Source of the DNA: Lysobacteraceae bacterium SCN 69-320
GTDB lineage: Bacteria > Pseudomonadota > Gammaproteobacteria > Xanthomonadales > Rhodanobacteraceae
Reading direction: 5' to 3'
DNA: 64,000 bases
Assembly: GCA_001725155.1 (NCBI GenBank)
Contig: MEFP01000022.1
Coordinates: forward strand, 1 to 64,000
Below are positions 17,914-25,932 of this stretch, in pieces. The translations under genes were made by a program, and so were the position numbers. The notes under the pieces were generated by a model. The model worked only from the letters and a program-made list of their open reading frames with translations, did not search any database and was not told the origin of the DNA. Within the stretch, counting starts at the first letter, position 1, and the number at the start of each line of letters is the position of its first letter.

Positions 17914-18621
17914 ATGGCCAGCATCAATTTCTTCGACCGACTCGGCAATCTCTGGCGCGGCTTCGTGTCGCTGTGGATCGCCGACGTGGAAAAGAAGCAT
18001 CCGGAGATCGCCTACGAGAATGCGATCAACAGCCTGGTCGCCAAGTACACCAAGCTCAAGGGGGCGACGGCTTCGATCATCCGCCGCCGCGACGAGATCG
18101 AACAGCGCGTCGAGAACGAGCGCCAGACCCTGGCCGGCATCGCGCGCGACCTCGACGCGGCGCTGGCGACGAACCAGGACGACCTGGCCCTGGTGCTGCT
18201 GCAGAAGAAGACCGCGGTCGAGGCCGAGCTGACCGGCCTGGCGCACGAGGCCGAGCAGGCCAAGGTCGACGCCGACGACGCGAAGAACGCGCTGCTCGCG
18301 GTCAAGAGCGAGATCGACAAGCTCAAGGCCGAGCGCGACCGCATGCTGGCCAAGATGCAGAGCGCCCAGGCGCGCATCCAGATCCAGTCGCAGCTCGACG
18401 GCCTGTCGGTCGAGGCCGACGTGCAGGCGCTGGACAAGGTCCGCGACCACATCAAGAACACGATCTCCGAAGCCAATCTCGGCAAGGAACTGCGCGACTC
18501 CGACCTGGACGTGCGCCTGGAGAAGCTGCGCCAGCAGTCCGGTGCGATCACGGCGCGTGCGCAGCTCGACGAACTCAAGCGCCAGCGTGCCTCCCAGGCG
18601 GCCGCCGGCAAGCAGATGTAA
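17914..18621 (+). CDS. PspA/IM30 (ESCRT-III-like) family protein
   Basis: 235 residues, almost entirely a long coiled coil, beginning MASINFFDRLGNLWRGFVSLWI, an amphipathic helix 0 like that with which PspA/Vipp1 proteins bind membranes. The hairpin region (about residues 25-155) has heptads with KKTAVEAEL and VKSEIDKLKAERDRM. PspA/Vipp1 proteins assemble into ESCRT-III-like rods that protect or remodel the inner membrane. No PspB, PspC or PspF is adjacent; instead an AAA+ ATPase starts 9 bp downstream, suggesting an ATPase that disassembles the polymer, as Vps4 does for ESCRT-III. Start at ATG 17914; a GTG at 17908 is possible. Confidence 0.88.
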   Translation: MASINFFDRLGNLWRGFVSLWIADVEKKHPEIAYENAINSLVAKYTKLKGATASIIRRRDEIEQRVENERQTLAGIARDLDAALATNQDDLALVLLQKKTAVEAELTGLAHEAEQAKVDADDAKNALLAVKSEIDKLKAERDRMLAKMQSAQARIQIQSQLDGLSVEADVQALDKVRDHIKNTISEANLGKELRDSDLDVRLEKLRQQSGAITARAQLDELKRQRASQAAAGKQM

Positions 18622-18630
18622 GGACGCCGC

Positions 18631-20457
18631 ATGGCCGCTGCCCGAGCTGCCGCGGCGCTGCCGCGGTGGGCCGAAACCATACGGCGCAAGTACATCGGCG
18701 GCGAGGCGTCGATGTTCATCCTGCACCGCAACGTGTTTGACGAGATCCTGCACGGCGGCGAGCGGTATTCGCTGATCGACTTCCTGTCCGAGGTGCTGCT
18801 CAGGGACAACAAGGACACCATCATCGTCTACGACCCCTCGGCCGGCGTGCGCTACGCCAAGCGCACGAGCACCCTGGACACCGAGCCGGTGCGGCCGAAC
18901 CGCGCGCCCGAGGACGCGCTGGCCGACATCGAGAACGAGATACTGCTGCGCCACAGCGCGGCGCTGATCGTCAGCTACGCCGGCAGCATCGCGCCGACCG
19001 GGGAGGAAAATTTCCTCGCCCATGCCGACCGCATGGCAGCGATACGCCTGCATCGCTGGTCCTTGAGCCCGGAGCTCGAAAGCCGGGACAACGTGGTGTT
19101 CCTGCTCAGCGAATCGCTGGCCGAGCTCAACACCAAGCTCGTCGCGAATCCGCGCGTGGCGGCGATCGAGATCCCGCTGCCCGACCTCGACGAGCGTGCC
19201 GCGGTCATCCGCAGGGTCGACCCGGCCATGGACGAGGACAATGTGGCGCGTCTGGCCGAGCACAGCGCCGGCCTGCGCGCGGTGCAGATTGCCCAGCTGC
19301 TGACGCCGCGGTCCACCGACAATGCGCTCGGCGAGGGCGAGCGGCTGCTGCTGATCCGGTCCCTGCTGGGTTCCAGCGCCGATGCCGAGCAGCGCGCCGT
19401 CAAGCTCGCCGCCATCACGCGCGGCATGGATACCGACGAGATCCGCCATCTGATCAACCCCGATCACCCGCTGCCCGAAACCGACGCCGGCGATCCGTAT
19501 GCCGAGGTCATCGAGCTCGTGCATCGGCGCAAGCGCGAGATCATCGAGAAGGAATGCGCCGGCCTGATCGAGTTCGTCGACGCGCGCTACGGTCTCGACG
19601 CCGTCGGCGGCAACGACGGCATCAAGCAGGAACTGCAGCAGATCGCCGCGGCGATCCGCAGCGGCGACCGCCACCGCGTGCCCATGGGCCTGCTGTTCGT
19701 CGGCCCGATGGGAACCGGCAAGACCTTCATCGCCAAGGCCTTCGTCAAGGCGTCGGGCCTCAGCGCCGTCACCCTGAAGAACTTCCGCTCCAAGTGGGTC
19801 GGCTCGACCGAGGCCAACCTCGAGAAAGTCCTCGGCATGGTCAAGGCGCTCGGGCCCATCATCCTGATCATCGACGAGGGCGACCGCAGCTTCGGCAGCC
19901 AGTCCGAGGACAGCGACGGCGGCACGTCCTCGCGCGTGATCGCGCGGCTCAAGGAATTCATGAGCGAGCCGGACAACCGCGGGCAGGTGCTGTTCATCCT
20001 GATGACGAACCGGCCCGACAAGCTCGACGTCGACATCAAGCGCGCCGGCCGCATCGACCGCAAGATTCCGTTCTTCTATCCCGACACGCCCGAGGACGTC
20101 GAAGCCGTCCTGCGTGCGATCTTCGCGCGCTACAAGCTCGGCGACGCGATCGACTGGCCCGCCGCGCGCGCTGCGACGAGCGCGAAGCTGGTCGGCTGTT
20201 CCAATGCCGACCTCGAAGCGGTCTGTCTGCTCGCGCTGAACTTCGCCGGCGAGGGCAGCACGGTGGATCAGGCCTGCTTCGAGCATGCCGTCGCCGACTA
20301 CGTGCCGGCGCGCGACACCGGCATGCTCGAATACATGGAAATGCTGGCCGTGTTCGAGGCCTCGCGCCGCAGCCTGCTGCCGCAGCGCTACCGCGACCTG
20401 AGCCAGGACGATTTCAACCGTCGCCTGCGCGAGCTCAAGCGCGAGCTGAGGATCTGA
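18631..20457 (+). CDS. AAA+ ATPase paired with PspA
   Basis: 608 residues. The C-terminal half is a classical AAA+ module: Walker A GPMGTGKT at residues 358-365, Walker B ILIIDEGD with D415/E416, sensor-1 N460 in LMTNRPD and arginine-finger candidates R471/R474 in KRAGRIDR. The N-terminal half (1-330) resembles a degenerate second ATPase module ([45 protein letters not shown]) that lacks a Walker A. The aspartate-glutamate-glycine box replaces the usual DEID/DEAD. Start at ATG 18631 after AAGGA, 9 bp from the PspA stop, so co-translated. Likely job: ATP-driven remodelling of the PspA polymer (inferred). Confidence 0.88.
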   Translation: MAAARAAAALPRWAETIRRKYIGGEASMFILHRNVFDEILHGGERYSLIDFLSEVLLRDNKDTIIVYDPSAGVRYAKRTSTLDTEPVRPNRAPEDALADIENEILLRHSAALIVSYAGSIAPTGEENFLAHADRMAAIRLHRWSLSPELESRDNVVFLLSESLAELNTKLVANPRVAAIEIPLPDLDERAAVIRRVDPAMDEDNVARLAEHSAGLRAVQIAQLLTPRSTDNALGEGERLLLIRSLLGSSADAEQRAVKLAAITRGMDTDEIRHLINPDHPLPETDAGDPYAEVIELVHRRKREIIEKECAGLIEFVDARYGLDAVGGNDGIKQELQQIAAAIRSGDRHRVPMGLLFVGPMGTGKTFIAKAFVKASGLSAVTLKNFRSKWVGSTEANLEKVLGMVKALGPIILIIDEGDRSFGSQSEDSDGGTSSRVIARLKEFMSEPDNRGQVLFILMTNRPDKLDVDIKRAGRIDRKIPFFYPDTPEDVEAVLRAIFARYKLGDAIDWPAARAATSAKLVGCSNADLEAVCLLALNFAGEGSTVDQACFEHAVADYVPARDTGMLEYMEMLAVFEASRRSLLPQRYRDLSQDDFNRRLRELKRELRI

Positions 20458-20527
20458 TTCGGTACCCGCCGCGCGAGCAGGACCGGTATCGACGAGCTGT
20501 GTGGAAAATGCTGCACGATATACCGAT

Positions 20528-20542
20528 CCGCCCTCCGGGCGG
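20528..20542 (+). promoter_or_regulatory. short perfect hairpin between ATPase and TerB genes
   Basis: CCGCCC and GGGCGG flank a TCC loop, 38 bp before the TerB-like start and 70 bp after the ATPase stop. There is no T-tract, so it may be an mRNA-processing or partial-attenuation hairpin rather than a terminator. Confidence 0.3.
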
Positions 20543-20579
20543 CCCGGACGCAGAGGTAAATCATGAGCCGGAGCCGACC

Positions 20580-21032
20580 ATGAACGCGACACCGACGACC
20601 ACGCTGGAACTCCATCATCTGCAGGCCATCGTGCGTGCGATGCACGACATCGCGCAGACCGACGGCGTGCACGACGCCGAGCGTGTGATGCTGCGCGGAT
20701 TCTACGAATCCTGCCAGCGTGACGCCGCGGCGCTGGCCTCGTTCGACGACCTCGTCGCGATGCCGTTCGATCTGGCCGCCGCGGTCGAGGATTTCCGCCA
20801 TCCGGCGCAGAAGCTCGCGCTGCTGCATTCCTGCCTGCTGCTCGCCCATGCGGACGGCGAATACTCCTCGGCCGAGCGCAGCAAGGTGCAGGCGTTCGCC
20901 GACGCGCTGCACGTGCCTGCCGACGAACTGCGCCGCATCGAGGAAGGCGTGACCGACTATCTGCTGCAGCAGATTTCGCGCATCAGCAATACCGATGCGC
21001 TGCGGGAAGTCGCCAGGGAGCTGCAGGGCTAG
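20580..21032 (+). CDS. TerB-like (tellurite-resistance/DjlA-type) domain protein
   Basis: 150 residues, an all-helical TerB-like domain. The two symmetrical acidic motifs are visible: AQTDGVHDAERVML (about residues 25-38) and AHADGEYSSAERSKV (about 97-111), the DG-x3/4-E pattern of TerB that may bind metal. TerB domains occur in membrane-stress and tellurite/phage-resistance complexes. It lies 122 bp after the AAA+ ATPase on the same strand and probably belongs to the PspA unit. The ATG at 20580 is the first in frame with the family's N-terminal helix. Confidence 0.78.
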   Translation: MNATPTTTLELHHLQAIVRAMHDIAQTDGVHDAERVMLRGFYESCQRDAAALASFDDLVAMPFDLAAAVEDFRHPAQKLALLHSCLLLAHADGEYSSAERSKVQAFADALHVPADELRRIEEGVTDYLLQQISRISNTDALREVARELQG

Positions 21033-21131
21033 CGCGGTCGATGCACGCCGGCCGCGGTGCGCGGGCTCACGCCGCGCTAACCGTGCCTGCGCCGTAATGT
21101 GTTCCCCCAACCACAAGACGAGGAGATGCGC

Positions 21132-21557
21132 ATGAAGAAGACCGGATCGGCGGAGTGGAAGGGCAGCATCCGCGAAGGCGGCGGCACGATCTCGACCGAG
21201 ACCGGTGTGCTGCGCGACGCGCCCTACGGCTTCAAGTCGCGTTTCGAGGAAGGCCCCGGCACCAATCCCGAAGAGCTCATCGGCGCGGCGCATGCGGCCT
21301 GCTTCTCGATGGCGCTGTCCAACATCCTCGGCCAGAGCGGCCTGACCGCCGACAGCATCCGCACCCGCGCCGAGGTCAGCCTGATCAAGACCGATGCGGG
21401 CTTCACGATCAATGCCGTGCATCTGGTCGTCAACGCGAAAGTCCCCGGCACCGACGCGGCCGCGTTCGCCGAACTCGCCGGCAAGGCCAAGGCCGGCTGT
21501 CCGGTCTCGCGCGTGCTCAATGCCGAGATCACGATGGACGCGACCCTGGATCCCTGA
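21132..21557 (+). CDS. osmC: OsmC family peroxiredoxin
   Basis: 141 residues, an OsmC-type organic hydroperoxide reductase of the cytoplasm. The two catalytic cysteines are C57 in AAHAACFSMAL and C123 in KAGCPVSRVLNAEI. The family start SAEWKGSI and the YGFKSRFEEGPGTNPEEL segment are intact. Of two nearby ATGs (21126 and 21132) the second has correct spacing from GAGGAG. It stands as a single gene; a bidirectional terminator candidate follows. Confidence 0.95.
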   Translation: MKKTGSAEWKGSIREGGGTISTETGVLRDAPYGFKSRFEEGPGTNPEELIGAAHAACFSMALSNILGQSGLTADSIRTRAEVSLIKTDAGFTINAVHLVVNAKVPGTDAAAFAELAGKAKAGCPVSRVLNAEITMDATLDP

Positions 21558-21562
21558 GCTGT

Positions 21563-21613
21563 CTGAACGTCGCCGCGGCTGACGGCGCAGCGCCGGTCTG
21601 CCGCGGTGTTCAG
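21563..21613. terminator. bidirectional terminator-like inverted repeat
   Basis: CTGAAC (21563-21568) pairs with GTTCAG (21608-21613), CCGCGG (21573-21578) with CCGCGG (21601-21606), and a GGCG-CAG-CGCC hairpin sits inside. It lies between the convergent osmC and ECF sigma genes and overlaps the last codons of the latter. No T-run is seen. Confidence 0.45.
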
Positions 21614-22179
21614 TGTCCCAGCGCCAGCTCTTTCTGCAGAAACGCCTTGGCCGCGCGGGTGTCGCGCTTGATCGTCGGTTCCGATACGCCGAGCAGCTCG
21701 GCGATGTCCTTCACTTCGAGCCCGGCGAAGAAGCGCATCTCGATGACGGTGACCAGGCGCTCGTCCAGTGCGGCGAGCTTTTCCAGCGCGCGGTCCATGC
21801 CGACCAGCTGCTCGGCCTGTTCGTCCACCGGCAGCGGCAGCCCTTCCAGCGCATCGAGTTCGACGTGCTCGGCGCCGGCGCCGCGGCGTTCGGCCAGGCG
21901 CGCACGGGCGTAGTCGATGACGACCTGGCGCATCGCGCGCGCCGCGGTCGCGAAGAAGTGCTTGCGATTCTCGTAGCGGCCGCCGTCGCGGTCGAACAGC
22001 TTGAGATAGGCCTCGTTGACCAGGGCACGCGTGTTCAGCGTGTCGCCGCGCCGGTGCCGCGCGAGCTCGGCCCGCGCGATACGCAGCAGATCGTCGTAGA
22101 CCAGGTTCAGCGCCTTGTCGCGCTCGTCCGGGTTGCGATTGGCCGCGGCGATGTGCGCGGTGATCTCGTTGTCGTTCAT
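21610..22179 (-). CDS. ECF-subfamily RNA polymerase sigma factor
   Basis: 189 residues. Region 2 (about 20-95) contains LVNEAYLKLFDR and FFATAARAMRQVVIDYAR; region 4 (about 125-185) contains LVTVIEMRFFAGLEVKDIAELLGVSEPTIKRD, the -35-binding helix-turn-helix. The pattern matches the ECF subfamily common in Xanthomonadales (TIGR02999 type), which usually has no classical anti-sigma neighbour. It is divergent from the LNG-repeat/ADYC pair and is its most likely regulator (inferred). Start at ATG 22179 with GGGGAG upstream. Confidence 0.9.
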   Translation of the reverse strand: MNDNEITAHIAAANRNPDERDKALNLVYDDLLRIARAELARHRRGDTLNTRALVNEAYLKLFDRDGGRYENRKHFFATAARAMRQVVIDYARARLAERRGAGAEHVELDALEGLPLPVDEQAEQLVGMDRALEKLAALDERLVTVIEMRFFAGLEVKDIAELLGVSEPTIKRDTRAAKAFLQKELALGH

Positions 22180-22254
22180 GCGCTGCTCCCCGGAAACCGA
22201 CGCTGCGGCCGTCAAGGCCGCCGACCCTGCTGCGCCGTTTTACCACGCCCGTGC

Positions 22255-22291
22255 CGGACCGCTGCGTGCCGGCGCGCACACGGGCGGTCCG
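22255..22291. promoter_or_regulatory. hairpin in the sigma factor/LNG-protein intergenic region
   Basis: CGGACCGC and GCGGTCCG form a perfect 8-bp stem around an inner TGCG/CGCA pairing. It lies in the 188-bp divergent region and could be an operator or part of a leader for either gene. Confidence 0.3.
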
Positions 22292-22367
22292 AATGATCCC
22301 TGGCTCGTTGCGGCAGCGTACGTGGAGATGCGCGCGCCATCCCATCCCCACTGACGGAGTACATCAA

Positions 22368-22793
22368 ATGAAACGTTGCCTGATCACCCTGACCCTGCTG
22401 GCCGCCGCCTGTACTGCCGGAGCGGCGGAAATTCCCGCGCCGGCCCCGGCGGGCCCTGTGCTCAACGGTCTGAGCCTCAACGGCCTGTCGCTGAACGGCA
22501 GCGCGGCCGACGGCCTGAGCCCGGCCGGTCCCGTGCTCAACGGCGTGGCACTGAACGGCTGGAACCTCAACGGCACGCGCTTCAACGGCATCAACTTCAA
22601 TGGTGTCGAGCTCAACGACTTCCGGCTCAACGGCGTGGCGCTGAACGGCTGGAGCCTCAATGGCACGCGCTTCAACGGCATGCGCATGAACGGCATGCGC
22701 ATGAACGGCTTCGCCGGGGCCGGCACGCTGGCGCCGGACTGGTCGGCCGTGCCGCTGCACGCCGTGCACGTGCGCCTCTCGGCCGGTCGCTGA
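22368..22793 (+). CDS. secreted LNG-repeat (pentapeptide-like) protein
   Basis: 141 residues: a signal peptide (1-20, ending TAGAAE) and then about sixteen five-residue units of the form xx[L/F/M]NG from residue 30 to 115, followed by a unique tail (TLAPDWSAVPLHAVHVRLSAGR). The five-residue period with a central aliphatic or aromatic residue resembles pentapeptide repeats, which fold as right-handed beta-helices, though the consensus is not the usual A(D/N)Lxx. Repeat copies are nearly identical at DNA level. The ADYC gene starts 2 bp downstream, so the pair is an operon. Role unknown; likely periplasmic or surface. Start at ATG 22368 after CGGAG. Confidence 0.85.
   Translation: MKRCLITLTLLAAACTAGAAEIPAPAPAGPVLNGLSLNGLSLNGSAADGLSPAGPVLNGVALNGWNLNGTRFNGINFNGVELNDFRLNGVALNGWSLNGTRFNGMRMNGMRMNGFAGAGTLAPDWSAVPLHAVHVRLSAGR
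22536..22680 (+). repeat. 90-bp tandem internal duplication in the LNG-repeat gene
   Basis: The 55-nt block at 22536-22590 recurs at 22626-22680 with three mismatches, a 90-nt period equal to six pentapeptides. This shows recent growth of the repeat region by duplication. Confidence 0.8.
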
Positions 22794-22795
22794 GC

Positions 22796-23596
22796 ATGTT
22801 CCGGCTCGCGCTCGCAGTGTTGCTGGGCCTGGCCGGGCTTGCCCCGGCCTCGGCCCAGCCGGCCGCCGCGGCGACCGAACCGGCGCAGCGGCTGGCCGTC
22901 GACGGCACGCAGTTCGTGCTGTATCGCAGCGACGGCCGCGTGCTGCGCAGCGCGGATCTGGTCGGCGCCGAGCTCGATCTCGGCGGCGGCGAGCAGCTGC
23001 GCATCGACGCAGTGCGGGCGGATCCGGACAGCCGCGGCGGCGAAGTGCTGCTGCACCGCTTCAGCCGGCGCAGCGGCGACGGCCCGTGGCTGGAGGTCTG
23101 CGAAGCCGACCGCGAAGGACATCGCGAAGGCTTTCCGGTTCCCGGCCGCTTTACCGGCGCGCACTACGAGCGCGACGGCGCGCACTTCGCGCTGACCTGC
23201 ACCGGCGGCGCCCAGGCCAAGTGCGTGCGCTGGGGCTACCGGCCCTGGGCGCAGTCGCACGACGGCCGGGATCTGGCCGGACTCTATGCGGCCTGCGTGC
23301 GCATGGTCCGCGCCGACTACTGCGGCGACGGCACGGCGACCACGCGCGACGGCATGGCCATCGACGTCTACGACCGTCACGGCGTGCAGCAGCCGACCGA
23401 CGACGCGAGCTTCCGCTTCGAGGCCGGCTGGACCGCCGACGGCGCGGTCTGCGTCAACCACGTTCGCGTGCCGGAGAACCTGGATCTCGAAACGTTGGCG
23501 AAGCGCTGCCCGCGGCTGAAGTCCGCGCTCGGCGCGAGCTGCGATGAAGCCGCTGCGATCGCGGCCGGCGCCGTTGTGCTGAACCGGTCTCACTGA
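22796..23596 (+). CDS. ADYC-domain secreted protein
   Basis: 266 residues with a signal peptide (1-20, cleavage after ASA). The ADYC domain is marked by VRADYCGDG with a conserved cysteine, preceded by KCVRWGYRPW and LYAACVRMVR; six further cysteines (VCEADR, LTCTGGAQAKC, VCVNHVR, RCPRL, SCDEA) suggest a disulfide-rich exported fold. ADYC proteins are uncharacterised and often adjoin or carry pentapeptide-like repeats. It starts 2 bp after the LNG-repeat gene and ends near an intergenic region with no obvious terminator. Confidence 0.85.
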   Translation: MFRLALAVLLGLAGLAPASAQPAAAATEPAQRLAVDGTQFVLYRSDGRVLRSADLVGAELDLGGGEQLRIDAVRADPDSRGGEVLLHRFSRRSGDGPWLEVCEADREGHREGFPVPGRFTGAHYERDGAHFALTCTGGAQAKCVRWGYRPWAQSHDGRDLAGLYAACVRMVRADYCGDGTATTRDGMAIDVYDRHGVQQPTDDASFRFEAGWTADGAVCVNHVRVPENLDLETLAKRCPRLKSALGASCDEAAAIAAGAVVLNRSH

Positions 23597-23704
23597 CCGA
23601 GATTGCGCCGCCGCGCTGCCAAAAAAAGACCTGGAAAAGCGGTGCATGGGATCTCCGGCCGTGAGACGGGCGGCGGCTATCCTGTTGCTGCGTTGGAGTC
23701 AATG

Positions 23705-23735
23705 TGCTTTTGTGGCAAAAGCAAATTTGTCGCAA
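23705..23735. promoter_or_regulatory. palindrome and direct repeat upstream of a small secreted protein
   Basis: TGCTTTTG and CAAAAGCA form a perfect 8-bp inverted repeat with a TGG loop. Overlapping it, TTTGTGGCAA (23709-23718) recurs as TTTGTCGCAA (23726-23735), a 17-bp period. The stretch is AT-rich in GC-rich surroundings, so it is a candidate operator/promoter for the gene at 23857. Confidence 0.4.
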
Positions 23736-23856
23736 GATATGTGTATTCAGCGCGCGCCTGAGTCGACGCAGGCGTTTTCAGGCCGGGTGCCGCCGGCGTC
23801 CGGCCGTCCAGTTCCAGGCCCGCAGCCGCGGGTTCCAATCCAATCGGAGAGACTAC

Positions 23857-24189
23857 ATGAAAGCACCGCTCATCCTGGCTGCCGTCGGCAGCGTTCTGCT
23901 CAGCGCGCAGGCGATGGCCGCGACCTATGGCGCCGGCTGTCCGTCGTGTACCGGTGGCCCGTCCGGCACCGTGTGGCTGCAGGCCGCGGCCGACGTTTCG
24001 TACGCGAACTTCGCCGCGGTCAACGACACCATCGTGCTCTGCAAGGACAATGGTTCGGGCACGGCCATCGTCGCCGACTACACCGTCGTCTACGCGCCGT
24101 CCCACCCGGGCACCACGGCGCCGGGCGACGTCAGCTGGAACTACACGCAGGGCAACGTCGGCGTGACCTGCGCCGACCTCGGCTACTGA
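23857..24189 (+). CDS. small secreted protein of unknown function
   Basis: 110 residues: a signal peptide (1-22, ending AMA) and an 88-residue mature part with four cysteines (GCPSC, LCKD, TCADLGY) and aromatic residues, likely a small disulfide-bonded beta domain. No family recognised. The ATG at 23857 has TCGGAGAGAC upstream; the frame is open further upstream but without coding character. It is a single gene ended by a strong hairpin at 24313. Confidence 0.75.
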   Translation: MKAPLILAAVGSVLLSAQAMAATYGAGCPSCTGGPSGTVWLQAAADVSYANFAAVNDTIVLCKDNGSGTAIVADYTVVYAPSHPGTTAPGDVSWNYTQGNVGVTCADLGY

Positions 24190-24312
24190 TGACCTGCGAC
24201 ACCCGGGCTGTCATTCCGAGCCAGGACGGCATCGCGATGGCACGCGGGTTCCTGATGCCTCGCAGCGCGCAGGCCTTGCGGATCCCGTTCTCCCCCTGAC
24301 CGGGTAGCCAAC

Positions 24313-24337
24313 GCCGGCGGCGCTTCGCGCCGCCGGC
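24313..24337. terminator. bidirectional terminator hairpin
   Basis: GCCGGCGGCGC and GCGCCGCCGGC form a perfect 11-bp stem closing a TTC loop (a cTTCGg-type tip). It lies between convergent genes ending at 24189 and 24376. No T-tract. Confidence 0.6.
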
Positions 24338-24375
24338 ACTCGGCCGTACGCAGTCCGCCACGGTCGCCGCATGCC

Positions 24376-25020
24376 TCAACTCAAGGCGTTGTCGACGGCC
24401 TGCCGCAACAGTTCGGTCGCCTTGCGCAGCACGGGGCCGGCCAGCGCATCGTTCCAGAACGCGTCGAATGGCGCCTCGCCGAAATACAGGCCGTCGGACA
24501 CCACGAAGCTCAACCGCACGTGGCCCAGTGCCGGCGGTGGCAGACGCGCCTGGTCCCACGGGCCTATGCGGTCGACGATGTCCTGCGCCAGCGCGACCAG
24601 ATCCAGTGCGGCTGCTTCGGCCGGATGGCCGCGGCCTTCGAAGAACACGATCTTGCTGCTCTGGTTCAGATAGCGCACGCCGCCGTCGGCGAACGCGGCC
24701 AGCACGTCGAGGCCATGATCCTGCGGCACTTCGACGACGACGCCGAGCAGTTCGCGGGCCGGAACCGTTTCTCCGGCATCGCGCAGCCGATGGAAGGCCA
24801 GCGCGCGGAAGCGGCTGTCGCCGCCGCGGTCCGCCGCGATGCGGCGCAGCGCATCCCGATCCGGCGAGTCCGCCCGCAAGGCCGCCCAGGGGCCCCTGCC
24901 GTGGGCGTCGGCGCTGAAGGCGGCGAGGTTGTCGCAGAACAGCAGGTTGTAGAGCAGGTCGGCGCGTTCCTCGGCGTAGGGCGTATGGAACACGGAAGGC
25001 GGCGGCTTCGTGACGGTCAT
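24376..25020 (-). CDS. hypothetical cytoplasmic protein
   Basis: 214 residues starting MTVTKPPPS at ATG 25020. No signal peptide or membrane helix. It has an N-terminal helical half (YAEERADLLYNLLFCDNL) and a C-terminal half with beta-like segments (VRYLNQSSKIVFFEG, HVRLSFVVSDGLYFGEAPFDAFW). I do not recognise a family. It lies 83 bp downstream of the PLD nuclease gene, same strand, and may be co-transcribed with it. Confidence 0.7.
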   Translation of the reverse strand: MTVTKPPPSVFHTPYAEERADLLYNLLFCDNLAAFSADAHGRGPWAALRADSPDRDALRRIAADRGGDSRFRALAFHRLRDAGETVPARELLGVVVEVPQDHGLDVLAAFADGGVRYLNQSSKIVFFEGRGHPAEAAALDLVALAQDIVDRIGPWDQARLPPPALGHVRLSFVVSDGLYFGEAPFDAFWNDALAGPVLRKATELLRQAVDNALS

Positions 25021-25103
25021 GCGGCACTCCGGTCGGCCGGCGCAGTGCCGGCATCGTCGCGGGGAACGAAGCCGCGCGGCGAAAACGAACCGTGCGGCCG
25101 GGT

Positions 25104-25796
25104 TCAGTCCAGCCGCGGATAGCGCTGCCACAGCGTCTCGAACTGGCCGCCGAAGCAGCGCACGAGATAGGCGTCGCGGCTGACGACGAGGTTCTCGTCG
25201 TTGCTCATGCTCGCGCTGCGCGTCCAGTTGAAGCTGCCGTTGGCCAGCAGGCTCGCATCGAACACGGCGAACTTGTGGTGCATGTGCGCCGGGCCGCGGT
25301 CGAGGCGGATCTCGATGCCGGCCTCGGCCAGTTGCGCGATGTCGCTGCCGGCGTCGAAGCGCTTGTCGTCGTCGCTGATGATGCGCACGCGTACGCCGCG
25401 CCGGTGCGCATCGAGCACGGCTTCGGACAGGCGGTCGTCGGCCAGGGTGAACACGCAGATGTCGAGCTGCCGGCGCGCCGCCGCACAGAGTTCGCGCAGC
25501 TTGCGCAGGCAGGCGTCGCCCGGCGTGAAATAGGCGCTGTGCGCGGCGGCGGCGCTCATGGACGACAGGTCCAGGGTCTTGACCACCTGTTCCAGCCAGC
25601 GCAGCAGGGGCAGGGCCTGCGCCGGCTGCGCCTGGATCTGCTCGCGCGCGATCGCGAAGGCCGCGTTGCGCAGGCGGCGCAGCTGTTCGGCGCTGACCTG
25701 CGCGCCGGTTTCGCGCAGGTCGAAACGCTCCTCGTCGTCGAGGCGGAAGTCAGCCGCACTGGCGCGCAGCGCCTGATCCAACTGCTCGAAATCCAT
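25104..25796 (-). CDS. phospholipase D-like nuclease family protein
   Basis: 230 residues with one HKD motif, HHKFAVFDASLLANGSFNW (about residues 178-196), in the form seen in the single-motif Nuc/Zucchini nucleases, which act as homodimers on nucleic acids or cardiolipin. The strand-helix segment before it (QLDICVFTLADDRLSEAVLDAHRRGVRVRIISDD) is also typical. The N-terminal 90 residues form an extra helical region. No signal peptide, so it is probably cytoplasmic. Start at ATG 25796 with GGAG upstream. Substrate unknown. Confidence 0.88.
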   Translation of the reverse strand: MDFEQLDQALRASAADFRLDDEERFDLRETGAQVSAEQLRRLRNAAFAIAREQIQAQPAQALPLLRWLEQVVKTLDLSSMSAAAAHSAYFTPGDACLRKLRELCAAARRQLDICVFTLADDRLSEAVLDAHRRGVRVRIISDDDKRFDAGSDIAQLAEAGIEIRLDRGPAHMHHKFAVFDASLLANGSFNWTRSASMSNDENLVVSRDAYLVRCFGGQFETLWQRYPRLD

Positions 25797-25932
25797 GCCT
25801 GCTCTCCGGGGACGTGTCACCGGATTGTCGCCATGCGGCCGCGCCCGGCAAGTCGGCCGCTTCAGGTATCTCGATCTGAGCTGGACAGGCATCGAGCCGG
25901 AACGGTCGCGCGGCGCGTGCTGCACCGCGGTT

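Noticed and set aside
17680-20592. 970-codon open frame on the minus strand
   Set aside because: Exactly antisense to the PspA and AAA+ genes. GC-rich DNA gives long shadow frames; the product is low-complexity and has no motif.
22440-22720. Short regularly spaced repeats resembling a CRISPR array
   Set aside because: The period is 15 nt, in frame, and encodes LNG pentapeptides; there are no spacers and no cas genes.
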